Part shown: piece by piece, positions 9,883 through 18,369 of the stretch
Layout of the letters: each line of letters begins with the position of its first letter
Numbering within the stretch: the stretch's first letter is position 1
Origin: Rheinheimera mangrovi
GTDB taxonomy: Bacteria > Pseudomonadota > Gammaproteobacteria > Enterobacterales > Alteromonadaceae
Reading direction: 5' to 3'
Assembly (NCBI RefSeq): GCF_003990335.1
Contig: NZ_CP034683.1
Coordinates: 2,308,501-2,372,500 of the forward strand
DNA length: 64,000 nt
Made by a program: the position numbers and the translations under genes
The notes under the pieces: model-generated
Told to the model about the DNA's origin: nothing
Database searches by the model: none
What the model saw: only the letters and a program-made list of their open reading frames with translations

Positions 9883-9899
9883 AGATCAATACGTGATCT
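9883..9899. promoter_or_regulatory. Palindrome upstream of pfkA
   Basis: AGATCA-ATACG-TGATCT is a perfect 6-5-6 inverted repeat that ends 47 bp before the pfkA start. It is a plausible operator for an unidentified regulator; it does not match the HexR, CRP or Cra consensus as I know them. Confidence 0.4.
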
Positions 9900-9946
9900 C
9901 GTTTATGCGTTAGGATGAGTTCATTCAAAGGTTCTGGGGGAACAAG

Positions 9947-10924
9947 ATGAAACGAATTGGAGTATTAACCTCAGGTGGTGATGCACCGGGCATGAATGCC
10001 TGTTTACGCGCTGTGGTGCTAACGGCTCACGCCAATGAGCTGGAGGTGATTGGTTTCCAGCGAGGTTTTAATGGTGTTGTGGAACAGCAGTACCAAACCT
10101 TATCGCCTTATCATGTCAGTGGCATTATTCAAAATGGTGGCACTGTGTTAAAGAGTGCGCGCTGTGCTGCCATGCAAACTGAGGAAGGCTTACAACAAGC
10201 TGCGCAAAACCTGCATGATCTGGAACTGGACGCCTTGCTGGTCATAGGCGGAGATGGCAGTTTTCGCGGAACCTTGGCTTTGGCAAAGTATTACAAGGGG
10301 CAACTTATTGGCGTGCCTGGCACCATAGACAATGATGTGGATGGCTCTGATTTCAGTATAGGTTTTGCTACGGCGCTTGATACAGCGCTTGATGCAATAG
10401 ATAAAGTCCGTGACACCGCAGATGCGTTTGAGCGGATTTTTTTAGTTGAAGTGATGGGCCGCCATACAGGTTATCTCGCTGTTGCTGCTGGAATAGCCGC
10501 AGGTGCTGAGCAAATTATCTGCCCTGAACTGGCTTCTGAATTAAATCTGGATAAAATTGCTGATCATGTAGAACAAGCCCGCAAACACCGCGGCAATTGC
10601 AGTTATATTATTGTTATAGCTGAAACCATGTATCCGGGTGGAGCTTCGGCTTTGGCCGCCGATCTGGAACAACGTGGTATTGAATGCCGGGCTTCTATTC
10701 TGGGTCATATTCAGCGTGGTGGCCGGCCTGTTGGTGCTGACCGTATTCTTGCCACTAAACTGGGGGCTTATGCGGTTGAACAACTTCTGCAAGGTGCTCA
10801 TCTGGTGATGGCAGGAGAAATTAACGGTCAGGCAGGATTGTATCCTCTGGCATTAACCGGAGATAAGAAAAAACAGGTCGATAGTTATTTATTGCGCTGG
10901 CAACAGCAGATCGCTCAGTACTAA
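9947..10924 (+). CDS. pfkA: ATP-dependent 6-phosphofructokinase
   Basis: Phosphorylates fructose-6-phosphate to the 1,6-bisphosphate. At 325 residues it is a standard PfkA. Motifs are LTSGGDAPGMNA (7-18), GGDGS (101-105), PGTIDND (124-130, catalytic Asp at 128), MGRHTG, and HIQRGGRPVGADR near the C-terminus. Glycine in GGDGS and in PGTIDND marks the ATP type; pyrophosphate enzymes carry Asp and Lys there. The segment VDGSDFSIGFATALDTAL differs from the enteric form but keeps the fold. It coexists with a full Entner-Doudoroff operon 4 kb away, so both glycolytic routes are encoded. It is monocistronic, with a palindrome upstream and a terminator downstream. Confidence 0.95.
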   Translation: MKRIGVLTSGGDAPGMNACLRAVVLTAHANELEVIGFQRGFNGVVEQQYQTLSPYHVSGIIQNGGTVLKSARCAAMQTEEGLQQAAQNLHDLELDALLVIGGDGSFRGTLALAKYYKGQLIGVPGTIDNDVDGSDFSIGFATALDTALDAIDKVRDTADAFERIFLVEVMGRHTGYLAVAAGIAAGAEQIICPELASELNLDKIADHVEQARKHRGNCSYIIVIAETMYPGGASALAADLEQRGIECRASILGHIQRGGRPVGADRILATKLGAYAVEQLLQGAHLVMAGEINGQAGLYPLALTGDKKKQVDSYLLRWQQQIAQY

Positions 10925-10936
10925 TATCATTGATAA

Positions 10937-10960
10937 AAAAGCCTCCGGGAGGAGGCTTTT
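10937..10960. terminator. Bidirectional terminator between pfkA and the response regulator
   Basis: AAAAGCCTCC (10937-10946), loop GGGA, and GGAGGCTTTT (10951-10960) form a perfect 10-bp stem between convergent genes. Confidence 0.88.
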
Positions 10961-10974
10961 CAAACAAAGACAAC

Positions 10975-11802
10975 TCAGGAATTAAACACCATTTTGACGC
11001 GGTCTTTGTAACTACGGCTGACTTTTACCGCCTGACCATTGGTCAGCATCAGCTGATGTTCACCGTTCGCGAGCATTTGCAGTTTGGCGATGGTATTTAC
11101 ATTGACGATAGCGCTGCGATGCACCCGCACAAATAACTTCGGATCCAGCTCCTGCTCCAACTCTTTCATAGTACGGCGCAAAATATGAGTCTGGCCGTCG
11201 CGGGTATGAATACACATATAATCACCTGCAGCGTCGACCCAGTCGATAGCGCTGACGGGGACACGGGTAATTTCACCACTGTCTTTGATGCTGATAGCTT
11301 CAGGGAAACGCTCATTCATCACTGGCTGAGACTGATCCAGGCGTTGTAAAATCTGATCGGTTTTTTCACCAGTTAACTGAGCCACCACTGCAGCCAGTTG
11401 GCCTTTATGGCGCTGATCGTCTTTGGCTTCAAAGTTCTTCGTCAGTTTGCTTACAGCAGCGGCTAAACGTTCTTTCTCCACTGGCTTGAGCACATAATCC
11501 AGCGCCTGAACTTCAAAGGCGTTTAATGCATAGTGATCATAAGCTGTAACAAAGACCACATATGGCAAATCAATCTGTAGATGTTGTAGTTGCTTTAATA
11601 CACCAAACCCATCCAGCCCCGGCATTTCGACATCTAAAAACACAGCGTCAGGCTGATGCTGGCGGATAGCGGCTACAGCTTCTTCGCCGTTGCTACATTC
11701 TGCAACAATATCCAGTTCAGGAAAGTCAGCTAAACGCACCAGCATACCGCGGCGGGCTAACGGTTCATCGTCGACCACTATGACCTTAAGCATTTGTTTC
11801 AT
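10975..11802 (-). CDS. LytTR-family response regulator
   Basis: A cytoplasmic two-component regulator of 275 residues. The receiver domain (about 5-125) has KVIVVDDEPLARRG, the phospho-acceptor Asp in AVFLDVEMPG and the conserved Lys in VLKPV. A linker leads to a LytTR DNA-binding domain (about 170-272) with SGEITRVPVSAIDWVDAAGDY and KLFVRVHRSAIVN. It overlaps the end of the sensor gene, so the pair is one transcript. The start is uncertain: ATG 11802 has GAGAG upstream, ATG 11793 (MLKVIVV) matches the family better but lacks a site, and GTG 11805 also exists. It resembles BtsR/YpdB/AlgR-type regulators; the target is unknown. Confidence 0.9.
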   Translation of the reverse strand: MKQMLKVIVVDDEPLARRGMLVRLADFPELDIVAECSNGEEAVAAIRQHQPDAVFLDVEMPGLDGFGVLKQLQHLQIDLPYVVFVTAYDHYALNAFEVQALDYVLKPVEKERLAAAVSKLTKNFEAKDDQRHKGQLAAVVAQLTGEKTDQILQRLDQSQPVMNERFPEAISIKDSGEITRVPVSAIDWVDAAGDYMCIHTRDGQTHILRRTMKELEQELDPKLFVRVHRSAIVNVNTIAKLQMLANGEHQLMLTNGQAVKVSRSYKDRVKMVFNS

Positions 11803-12868
11803 CACTACTCTCTACTTCAAATGGTATTCTGATATTTACTTTCAAACCCCGTGGATGGTTGTGTGTTAAGACCAAAGAAAAATTGCGATCGTACAAGGCC
11901 GCTAATCGCTCTTTGGTATTGACCAAACCTACTCCGCCAGATTCCCCTTTTGGCAGACCATCGGAAATCACCATTCCAGGCCCGTCATCTGCCACTTCCA
12001 TCAGTAAATCGTGTCCAAATTTTTGCGCTGTGATCATGATTTTGCCGCCGCTGGTCTGGCTTGCTACCGCGTATTTAATAGCGTTTTCGACCAAGGGCTG
12101 CAAAATTAAACTAGGGACCAATGCCTGATCAGCGGCTTCATCAATGTCATAGATAATAGTCAAACGTTCTGAAAACCTGACTTTTTCTATTTCCAGATAC
12201 AGATTGGCGGCATACAACTCCTGTTGCAGCGGCACTTTTTTAATAGGATCTTTGTAAAGCGAATAACGTAAGAAGTCACTCAATCTGACTAACATTTTAT
12301 TTGCTGTATCTGATTCCTTTAATAAGACCAAAGTCGATATAGCGTTTAAGGTATTAAACAAAAAATGCGGATTAAGCTGATAACGCAGCATTTTCAGCTG
12401 AGCCTCATGGGCTTTGTTACTGGCTGTCAGTGACTTTTGCTTTTCCTGCTGCAATGTTTGGTAATACTTAATACCAAAATACAAACCGCTCCAGCTCAAC
12501 AGTACATAGAATCCAACTGTGGTTTGGCGAAAATACTGAGTCCAGCTGTCAGGTCTAAAGCCGTGGCGGTAAATTTCCCAGTAATTAAAGTTGCGAAACA
12601 CAGTCCAGACTGCCGCAATCATAATAGCCACGGCCAGTACGCTCAATAGCATCTTCCAGGGTTCCCAGTGCCAGACTCTCTGGAAGGCATAGCGCAGCGG
12701 AATAGTCAGCAGCCAGCCGGCATAAGCATCCAGTGCCACTACTATCCAGTAGGCACTGCGCATTTCCTGAAACAAGGAACCTAAATAACTGATAAGCGCA
12801 AAACCCACCCAGCCTAAGGTGTGCAGCAGCCAAAACAGGCGATGACGGTCTTCAAAAAATTTTTGCAA
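11786..12868 (-). CDS. LytS/YehU-type sensor histidine kinase
   Basis: A 360-residue inner-membrane sensor kinase partnering the overlapping LytTR regulator. The N-terminal 130 residues hold about four membrane segments (LFWLLHTLGWVGFALISYL, WIVVALDAYAGWLLTIP, LLSVLAVAIMIAAVWTVF, TVGFYVLLSWSGLYFGI). The His_kinase region follows, with LRYQLNPHFLFNTLNAIS whose His is the phosphorylation site, and then an HATPase_c domain (about 245-350) with PLVENAIKYAV, DDGPGM and GGVGLVNTKERL. No extracellular sensor domain is visible. Translation seems to begin at TTG 12868; no ATG occurs for about 35 codons, and the ribosome-binding site is weak, so the exact start is doubtful. Confidence 0.88.
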   Translation of the reverse strand: MQKFFEDRHRLFWLLHTLGWVGFALISYLGSLFQEMRSAYWIVVALDAYAGWLLTIPLRYAFQRVWHWEPWKMLLSVLAVAIMIAAVWTVFRNFNYWEIYRHGFRPDSWTQYFRQTTVGFYVLLSWSGLYFGIKYYQTLQQEKQKSLTASNKAHEAQLKMLRYQLNPHFLFNTLNAISTLVLLKESDTANKMLVRLSDFLRYSLYKDPIKKVPLQQELYAANLYLEIEKVRFSERLTIIYDIDEAADQALVPSLILQPLVENAIKYAVASQTSGGKIMITAQKFGHDLLMEVADDGPGMVISDGLPKGESGGVGLVNTKERLAALYDRNFSLVLTHNHPRGLKVNIRIPFEVESSDETNA

Positions 12869-12923
12869 AATAGTTACAACTCGATCTGCTCTTACCTCTA
12901 TTGTATCTCAGCAACCAGAGCTT

Positions 12924-12963
12924 GGAGAGCTTTGCTTTGGGGATTAAACTCGGGTAGCTCTCC
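12924..12963 (-). other. Hairpin downstream of the DUF962 gene
   Basis: GGAGAGCT (12924-12931) and AGCTCTCC (12956-12963) form an 8-bp perfect stem with a 24-nt loop, without a U-run. It may end transcription of the DUF962 gene or be part of a repeat remnant; positions 12975-12996 next to it match one end of the ERIC-like element. Confidence 0.35.
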
Positions 12964-12974
12964 ATTAGTCGCAA

Positions 12975-12996
12975 TACCCTACGTACTTCAAGCTAA
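12975..12996 (-). repeat. Fragment of an ERIC-like element (terminal part)
   Basis: ATACCCTACGTACTTCAAGCT matches the terminus ATACCCTTCGTACTTGAAGCT of the full copy at 30751 at 19 of 21 positions. The rest of the element is missing, so this is a decayed end or a partial copy. It reaches into the DUF962 stop codon. Confidence 0.45.
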
Positions 12997-13460
12997 TAGT
13001 TGATCTTTAGTTTTTTCAGGATAAAGCCCATCAGCCAGGCTGGCCCTATCAGTAAAAATTGCAGATCCTGAAAAAATGATGGTTTTTTCCCTTCAATTTT
13101 ATGACCGATAAACTGAAACCCCCACATCACCACAAATAACAGCAAGGATACTAACCATATATCCAGACTGAAGTTTTGCTCATACAGGCGAATAAGCATG
13201 ACCACAAGTGCGGTGAATACTGTCATACCTACGCCAATAGCAAAAGATAAGCTGAAATAAAACGCCAGCGCCGGCATAGCAAGCAACAAGGGCCAGGTGA
13301 TCTGTTGTTCTGCAAACAGGCTAAAAGGCATTGGGATTTGCCATAGCAGGCCAAACACTGTGAAATAAATCACGGGCACTGCAAACCAATGGATCAATTT
13401 ATTGGTTGGGTTTTGATGGCTGACACCGTATTCGGCAAACCACTGGTGGATAGTTTTCAT
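12993..13460 (-). CDS. DUF962 / Mpo1-like membrane protein
   Basis: A 155-residue inner-membrane protein with about four hydrophobic segments. It matches the DUF962 (Mpo1/YGL010w) family by its start MKTIHQWFAEYGVSHQNPTNKLIHWFAVP, which carries the conserved His residues of the HxxP...HW pattern, and by a later FIGHKIEGKKPSFFQDL segment. The yeast relative Mpo1 is an Fe(II) dioxygenase that acts on 2-hydroxy fatty acids; the bacterial role is unproven. The ribosome-binding site is weak. It lies downstream of the thioesterase gene on the same strand with a hairpin between them, so co-transcription is possible but not certain. Confidence 0.75.
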   Translation of the reverse strand: MKTIHQWFAEYGVSHQNPTNKLIHWFAVPVIYFTVFGLLWQIPMPFSLFAEQQITWPLLLAMPALAFYFSLSFAIGVGMTVFTALVVMLIRLYEQNFSLDIWLVSLLLFVVMWGFQFIGHKIEGKKPSFFQDLQFLLIGPAWLMGFILKKLKINY

Positions 13461-13468
13461 AGTTTATC

Positions 13469-13513
13469 TGGCTCAGCGTCAGGACAGGATCACCCCACTC
13501 TACTGCTGAGCCA
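13469..13513 (-). terminator. Possible terminator hairpin after the acyl-CoA thioesterase gene
   Basis: TGGCTCAGC (13469-13477) pairs perfectly with GCTGAGCCA (13505-13513) across a 27-nt loop, between the thioesterase stop and the DUF962 start. There is no clear U-run, so function is uncertain. Confidence 0.35.
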
Positions 13514-13527
13514 GCCAAAGCTCAAGA

Positions 13528-13926
13528 TCAGCCTAATACAGGAACAGGTTTTCGATCTGGTCCTAAAGCTACAAAAGTAAAGTTACCCGATATAGCCTTG
13601 TGTTGATCGTCATCAAACATAGTTTCAACAAAAATATCCACGTTTACTTTAATACTGGTGCGGCCTACATGTTCAATGCGGGCAACCAGTTCGATAATAG
13701 AACCCGCCGGAATAGACTCTTTAAAATCCACCCGATCAGAACAGACAGTGACTAGAGGTTTACGGCAAAAACGGGTTGCAGCAATAAAAGCGGCTTCATC
13801 CATCCAGGCTAAAGCTTCTCCACCAAACAAGGTATTGTGATGATTAGTCCGGCCAGGAAATACCGTTTTTGTGACTCGGGTCACAGCGTATTCAATACGT
13901 TTAGCAAGTAAAGCTTCGTCAGTCAT
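13528..13926 (-). CDS. Acyl-CoA thioesterase, YciA/BFIT-like hotdog
   Basis: Hydrolyses acyl-CoA thioesters; 132 residues forming a single hotdog domain. The helix motif HHNTLFGGEALAWMDEAAFIAA carries the Asp of the YciA-type active site, and the strand VELVARIEHVGRTSIKVNVDIFVE follows. ATG 13926 (MTDEALL) is preferred because GGAGAG precedes it by a few bases; the in-frame ATG at 13941 lacks a site. The preferred chain length cannot be read from sequence. Upstream lies an ERIC-like repeat that separates it from the HIT gene. Confidence 0.85.
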   Translation of the reverse strand: MTDEALLAKRIEYAVTRVTKTVFPGRTNHHNTLFGGEALAWMDEAAFIAATRFCRKPLVTVCSDRVDFKESIPAGSIIELVARIEHVGRTSIKVNVDIFVETMFDDDQHKAISGNFTFVALGPDRKPVPVLG

Positions 13927-14000
13927 ATGGCTCTCCGGCATAAAATTAAGGCGCGAATTTTAGAAGTTTCCCCGGCAATTGCAACCCACTCCCCCATCTT

Positions 14001-14183
14001 TATCCCCAAAGTAATTGGAGTTGCAGCTAGGCGACAAGCGAGCGAGCCCCCAGTAGCATAGTTGTCCTATGTGTAATTGGATTGAAGCGCGAACTCGCAG
14101 CCCATACCAATCATCATATGCCACAAACAACTGGGGCGAGTAGCGCAGTCAACAACGCTGCGGCCTCAAATACGAAGGGGATA
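14001..14183 (+). repeat. ERIC-like intergenic repeat, copy A, with internal insertion
   Basis: This stretch repeats, in opposite orientation, the 131-bp element at 30751-30881. Shared blocks include CCAAAGTAATTGG, GGCGACAAG, AGCATAGTT, CCTATGTG, ACTGGGG, AGTCAACAA and TACGAAGGG. Parts such as ACTGGGG and the AGGAGC/CTTCAAGTA pattern resemble the enterobacterial ERIC/IRU consensus. Between CCTATGTG and ACTGGGG copy A carries roughly 55-60 extra bases absent from copy B, which accounts for its greater length. No gene lies inside. Confidence 0.7.
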
Positions 14184-14187
14184 CAGT

Positions 14188-14538
14188 TTAGCGTGCCACC
14201 ATAGCCCCTAAAGCTTTACCGCCTACCAGATGCATATGGATATGATAAACTTCCTGGCCACCATGTTCATTGCAGTTCATGATCAAACGGTAGCCGTTTT
14301 CAGCTATGCCAGCCTCTGCAGCTAATTTGCGGGCCACAGTAAATAAACGGCCCATAGCCAGCTCGTGTTCAGGCTCTACATCGTTTACTGTAGGAATTAA
14401 TACATTAGGGACAATCAGGATATGAGTAGGCGCCCGAGGATTAATATCACGGAACGCCGTGACTAAGTCATCCTGGTATAAAATGTCGGCCGGAATTTCA
14501 CGGCGAATGATTTTGCTGAAAATAGTTTCTTGAGCCAT
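14188..14538 (-). CDS. hinT: HIT-family purine nucleoside phosphoramidase, HinT-like
   Basis: A 116-residue cytoplasmic protein that hydrolyses adenosine 5'-phosphoramidates and aminoacyl-AMP-like adducts. It begins [24 protein letters not shown], very close to HinT, and ends with the histidine triad [10 protein letters not shown] (about residues 96-105). ATG 14538 is chosen because AAGGA precedes it at 7-nt spacing; an in-frame upstream extension to 14571 is not conserved. It is divergent from the M61 peptidase gene with only 50 bp between them, which must contain both promoters. Confidence 0.93.
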   Translation of the reverse strand: MAQETIFSKIIRREIPADILYQDDLVTAFRDINPRAPTHILIVPNVLIPTVNDVEPEHELAMGRLFTVARKLAAEAGIAENGYRLIMNCNEHGGQEVYHIHMHLVGGKALGAMVAR

Positions 14539-14588
14539 CAGAAGATCCTTATAAAATAATGCACACATCACTTTCGGGAGTATAGGGT

Positions 14589-16370
14589 ATGACGCTATTG
14601 GCTTACCAGCTTAGCATTACTGACATTACCGCACATCTGGTTGCAGTTGAACTTCGTTTCACACCCCAGAGCAGCGACAGCATTCAGTTATCTTTGCCAA
14701 GTTGGATCCCCGGCAGCTATATGGTGCGTGATTTTGCCAAGCATCTGCATTCTATTGAAGCTTTTGATGACGCCGGCGCTTTAACTTTGCTGCAGCTGGA
14801 TAAACAAAGCTGGCAACTAAATCATAATCAGCAGGCGCTGACCCTGCGCTATAAAGTCTATGCCTTTGATTTGTCGGTGCGAGGCTGTTATCTGGACGAT
14901 CAACTGGCTATTTTGAATCCAGCGGCTTTGTGTCTTGAAGTCAAAGGCATGGAATCAGCGCCTGTGACCTTAAATGTTGTTGCACCTGAATTTTTAGACT
15001 GGCAAGTCGCAACAGGCTTAACCAGAAGCCGCACTACCCAGCCACTGCACTGTGGCTTATATCATGCCGAAAACTATCAGCAACTGATTGATACCCCTTT
15101 AATGCTGGGCAAACTGGATATTGCCGAGTTTGATGTCTGTGGAGTGCTCCATTATCTGGTGCTGGCAGGCCATGAGCAGGTTGATCTGGAACGTTTTAAA
15201 GCAGAGCTGCAACGCATCTGTCATCAGCAGCAACAGCTGTTTGGTGGGCTGCCCGCCGATTTAAATCAGTATTGGTTTTTGTGTTGGGTAACAGATGCTG
15301 GCTATGGCGGGCTTGAGCATCATAATTCCACTTTGCTGCTGTTAACGCATCAGGATTTACCTAATGCACAGCGCCCGGACGAAAACACAGCGGATTATCA
15401 GAATTTACTCGGCCTGTGCAGTCATGAGTATTTTCATACCTGGTGGGTGAAACGCGCTAAACCAGCTCAATTTTTACCTTATCGATTAGACACAGAGCAA
15501 TACACCAGCCAGCTGTGGCTTTATGAAGGTTTTACCTCTTACTACGATGATTTAGCTTTGGTGCGTTGTGGTTTACTGACGCAGCAACAGTACTTTGCGG
15601 CATTAGAAAAGACCATCAACAGAGTGCAATTAAGCCCTTCTGAGCAGGTGCAATCTGTGGCTGACAGCAGCTTTAACGCCTGGACTAAGTACTACAAACA
15701 AGATGAAAATGCCATCAATGCTGTGGTCAGCTATTACACCAAAGGCAGCCTGATTGCATTATGTCTGGATGCGTTATTGCGCAGCAAAGGCAAAACTCTG
15801 GATGCTTTAATGCAGTTGGCCTGGAGCAGTTATGGTGAGCCAGCTCTGGGCAGTTCTGAGCAGCAATTTATTCAACTCTGTTCGGACTACGCAGGTAAAG
15901 ATACAGCCACTCAATTATACAGCTGGGTACATAGTACTTCATCACTCCCTCTTGCTGAACTCCTGCCGCATCTTGGCCTCTCTACAGCCAAACGCCAGCA
16001 AGAACACAGCAAAGACTTATCTGGCAGCAAAGCTCCTGCTTATCCGGTACGGGCTTTTGGTGCGGCTTTTATTGCCTCAGCTGAAGGCTTAAAAATAGCC
16101 AATGTACCGCTGAACTCAGTTGCTTATAAAGCAGGTTTAATGGCACAGGATCAACTGATTGCTGTAAATACTGTCAAGGCCACAGAGCAAAACTTCTGGC
16201 GACAGCTCAACCAAAGTAAGATTGGCAGCGTTTTAACCCTGCATGTATTTCGTAAACAACGCCTGGTTCAGTTATCAATGCCGGTAGAACTTGCACTTGA
16301 GACTTTGACCTATTTACAGCTTGTTGATCAGCAAAAAGCTGCTGCTTGGCTTGGAAAAATACAGGATTAA
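14589..16370 (+). CDS. M61-family metallopeptidase with PDZ domain
   Basis: A 593-residue aminopeptidase of the glycyl-aminopeptidase (M61) family. The N-terminal beta-rich domain (1-170) contains [17 protein letters not shown], typical of the family. The zinc site is [11 protein letters not shown] at about 279-289, with the third ligand Glu in [11 protein letters not shown] about 30 residues later. A PDZ domain occupies about 500-580. No signal peptide is visible, so it probably acts in the cytoplasm. The stop is 1 nt before the start of the next gene, so the two are co-translated. It is divergent from hinT. Confidence 0.93.
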   Translation: MTLLAYQLSITDITAHLVAVELRFTPQSSDSIQLSLPSWIPGSYMVRDFAKHLHSIEAFDDAGALTLLQLDKQSWQLNHNQQALTLRYKVYAFDLSVRGCYLDDQLAILNPAALCLEVKGMESAPVTLNVVAPEFLDWQVATGLTRSRTTQPLHCGLYHAENYQQLIDTPLMLGKLDIAEFDVCGVLHYLVLAGHEQVDLERFKAELQRICHQQQQLFGGLPADLNQYWFLCWVTDAGYGGLEHHNSTLLLLTHQDLPNAQRPDENTADYQNLLGLCSHEYFHTWWVKRAKPAQFLPYRLDTEQYTSQLWLYEGFTSYYDDLALVRCGLLTQQQYFAALEKTINRVQLSPSEQVQSVADSSFNAWTKYYKQDENAINAVVSYYTKGSLIALCLDALLRSKGKTLDALMQLAWSSYGEPALGSSEQQFIQLCSDYAGKDTATQLYSWVHSTSSLPLAELLPHLGLSTAKRQQEHSKDLSGSKAPAYPVRAFGAAFIASAEGLKIANVPLNSVAYKAGLMAQDQLIAVNTVKATEQNFWRQLNQSKIGSVLTLHVFRKQRLVQLSMPVELALETLTYLQLVDQQKAAAWLGKIQD

Positions 16371-16371
16371 A

Positions 16372-17385
16372 ATGGATTCGTTGTCACAAGTAGCGCTTGG
16401 TGCAGCCGTCAGCGTCGCGGCTTTTCACAAACCCATACGCAACAAACAAATAAAGCTTTGGCAAGCTGCAGCTGCAGGCGCTGTGTTTGGTACCCTGCCA
16501 GATTTGGATGTGCTGATTTCACATGGCGATCCAATCAGCGATATGACCTTGCACCGCACTGAAAGCCATTCGTTATTTTACTTAAGTTTAGTGTCGCCGC
16601 TTTTTGCATGGCTGTGGGTGAAATTGTTGAGGATCCCAGCGCTGTTTAAACAGAGTCTGCTGGCGATATGGTTGGTGCTGCTCACTCATCCGCTGCTGGA
16701 TACTCTAACCATCTATGGCACTCAGCTGGCTTTGCCTTTTAGTGATTATCCTTTTGGCACAGGCAGCGTTTTTGTGATAGACCCCTTGTACACCCTGCCG
16801 TTATTGGTGGGCACTGGCGTAGCACTTTTTAACAAAAAACTACGCTGGAACAGTGCTGGTTTAGCTTTGAGTAGTGCTTATCTGGTGTTTGGTTTAGTAG
16901 CGCAACAATGGGCTTATGCAAAAGTAGAACAACAGTTGGCTGATTTTGCTCAGGAAACGGATAAGTTATTAGTCACTGCAACCCCATTTAATACCTTGTT
17001 ATGGCGTGCTCTGGTGATCAAGGACGGCGAATATCTGGAAGGCTATTATTCGTTACTGGATGGTTCAACACCAATGCAGTGGCGCAGTTTTACGCGGGAT
17101 AAAGCCTTGATTGAACTGTGGAAAGATAATCCTGCTGTGGCGCGTTTAGCCTGGTTTAGTCATGGTTTTTATCAGTTGGAACAAAAAGGCAATGAAGTGG
17201 TGCTGACGGACCTTCGGATGGGCATGGCGCCTTTTTACAGCTTTAGTTTTGTAGTCGCAGATGATGCGCAAGCGAAGCCACCGGTGCAACTCGAATTCCC
17301 ACGCGACAATGCCGCTAGCTTTGCCTGGTTGTATCAGCGGGCATTGGCTAAAACGCAGCTACCTTTATCGGATCTGGTCCAGTAA
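16372..17385 (+). CDS. YdjM-like membrane-bound metal-dependent hydrolase
   Basis: A 337-residue inner-membrane protein of the LexA-binding/YdjM family (PF04307). It opens MDSLSQVALGAAVSVAAF, followed by AGAVFGTLPDLDVL and HRTESHS, the conserved Asp/His residues proposed to bind metal, and then several hydrophobic helices up to about residue 195. The C-terminal third is soluble. ATG 16372 is chosen since it is 1 nt after the peptidase stop and preceded by AGGA (16363-16366); the same frame runs further upstream only inside the peptidase gene. The reaction is unknown. Confidence 0.85.
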   Translation: MDSLSQVALGAAVSVAAFHKPIRNKQIKLWQAAAAGAVFGTLPDLDVLISHGDPISDMTLHRTESHSLFYLSLVSPLFAWLWVKLLRIPALFKQSLLAIWLVLLTHPLLDTLTIYGTQLALPFSDYPFGTGSVFVIDPLYTLPLLVGTGVALFNKKLRWNSAGLALSSAYLVFGLVAQQWAYAKVEQQLADFAQETDKLLVTATPFNTLLWRALVIKDGEYLEGYYSLLDGSTPMQWRSFTRDKALIELWKDNPAVARLAWFSHGFYQLEQKGNEVVLTDLRMGMAPFYSFSFVVADDAQAKPPVQLEFPRDNAASFAWLYQRALAKTQLPLSDLVQ

Positions 17386-17389
17386 CGAT

Positions 17390-17419
17390 AGGAGGTCATA
17401 GTAAAAAGTCTGACCTCCT
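17390..17419. terminator. Hairpin between convergent YdjM-like and PTPS genes
   Basis: AGGAGGTCA (17390-17398) and TGACCTCCT (17411-17419) form a perfect 9-bp stem around a 12-nt loop. There is no U-run, so it is a likely but atypical terminator. Confidence 0.5.
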
Positions 17420-17436
17420 GACTTAACAAAAAGATA

Positions 17437-18291
17437 TTAGGCAAAAGCAATAGCGCCTTTACCTACCCCTTCAAAAGCAACCACTTTCACTGCGCTAAGC
17501 TGATGTGATTCTTTCACGCTAGCTGCAATATAATCTGCTAAACACTCTACTGTGGTATCACAAGGCACCACTTCGCAGGTTGTTGCTGGCAAAGAGATTT
17601 CAAAATAGCCCTGAGCTGAGCTATAGGCAAAATTGAGCGCCCCTGCTTCAGCCTTCAGATGACGTAAGGCGGATGCTTCAATCTGATCTTCAGCCGTTGC
17701 CAAATAAATATCTTCCCAACGTTCACTCCAGTATTTGCCTAATTTAGGCGATAACATACCGTTATCAAAAATCTGAATGGTAGAACGATGACCATGGGCG
17801 ATACGCTGGCAATTGCCGTCATGTTTTTTCAGACCATGAGTGTAGTGGTAAGAAAAACCACTAACCTGTTCAGTACGCAGCTGAAATACCAGTTTGGCCA
17901 CGTTGTCAGGCAACAGTGGTTTAATTTGTTCGGTCAAAAATTCAGTGATTGAGGCCATATCAATTTTTTCAGCCTGAATAACGGCAAAGGCTTCTGCGGG
18001 GGATGCAATTTGCAACAGCCCTTTGGCTGAGCTAAATAACACTTGCTCTACTTCACTGCTGAGCAGCTGTGTTGCAGGGCTTAAAGCCGGAATAGCCAAC
18101 TTATGATCAACCAACTGATCTATGGCTTTTTTAATTACTTTTTTTACCAGGCCAAAATCAAACACCATGGAGGTTTGATCCAAATCCCCATGCAACTCCA
18201 CATCAACAATATAACTTTCCCCAAGCAAACCACGTTGCTGGCAAAGGTAAGAAAAATCGATGACAGTTAAGTCGCGGACAAATAAAATCAT
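17437..18291 (-). CDS. Tandem 6-pyruvoyl/6-carboxytetrahydropterin synthase (PTPS/QueD) domain protein
   Basis: A 284-residue protein with two PTPS-like domains, about twice QueD length. The C-terminal half keeps a zinc/catalytic pattern: His residues in FSYHYTHGLKKHDG, a Cys seven residues on, then AHGHRSTIQIF, and a late Glu in VVAFEGVGKGA. The N-terminal half aligns with the same fold (GESYIVDVELHGDLD...MVFDFGLVKK) but has GES where the zinc-binding HGH should be, so it is probably non-catalytic. The likely role is in pterin or deazaguanine (queuosine) chemistry, though no queC or queE neighbour is present. ATG 18291 is used, with GGAA upstream; the extension to 18345 is not conserved. Confidence 0.75.
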   Translation of the reverse strand: MILFVRDLTVIDFSYLCQQRGLLGESYIVDVELHGDLDQTSMVFDFGLVKKVIKKAIDQLVDHKLAIPALSPATQLLSSEVEQVLFSSAKGLLQIASPAEAFAVIQAEKIDMASITEFLTEQIKPLLPDNVAKLVFQLRTEQVSGFSYHYTHGLKKHDGNCQRIAHGHRSTIQIFDNGMLSPKLGKYWSERWEDIYLATAEDQIEASALRHLKAEAGALNFAYSSAQGYFEISLPATTCEVVPCDTTVECLADYIAASVKESHQLSAVKVVAFEGVGKGAIAFA

Positions 18292-18369
18292 AAAAAAATT
18301 CCGGATGGCGCTGAAACAGCAAAAAGTAGCCGCATTATAAAGCAATACGCAACGCGCGTTAAGTTGGCC

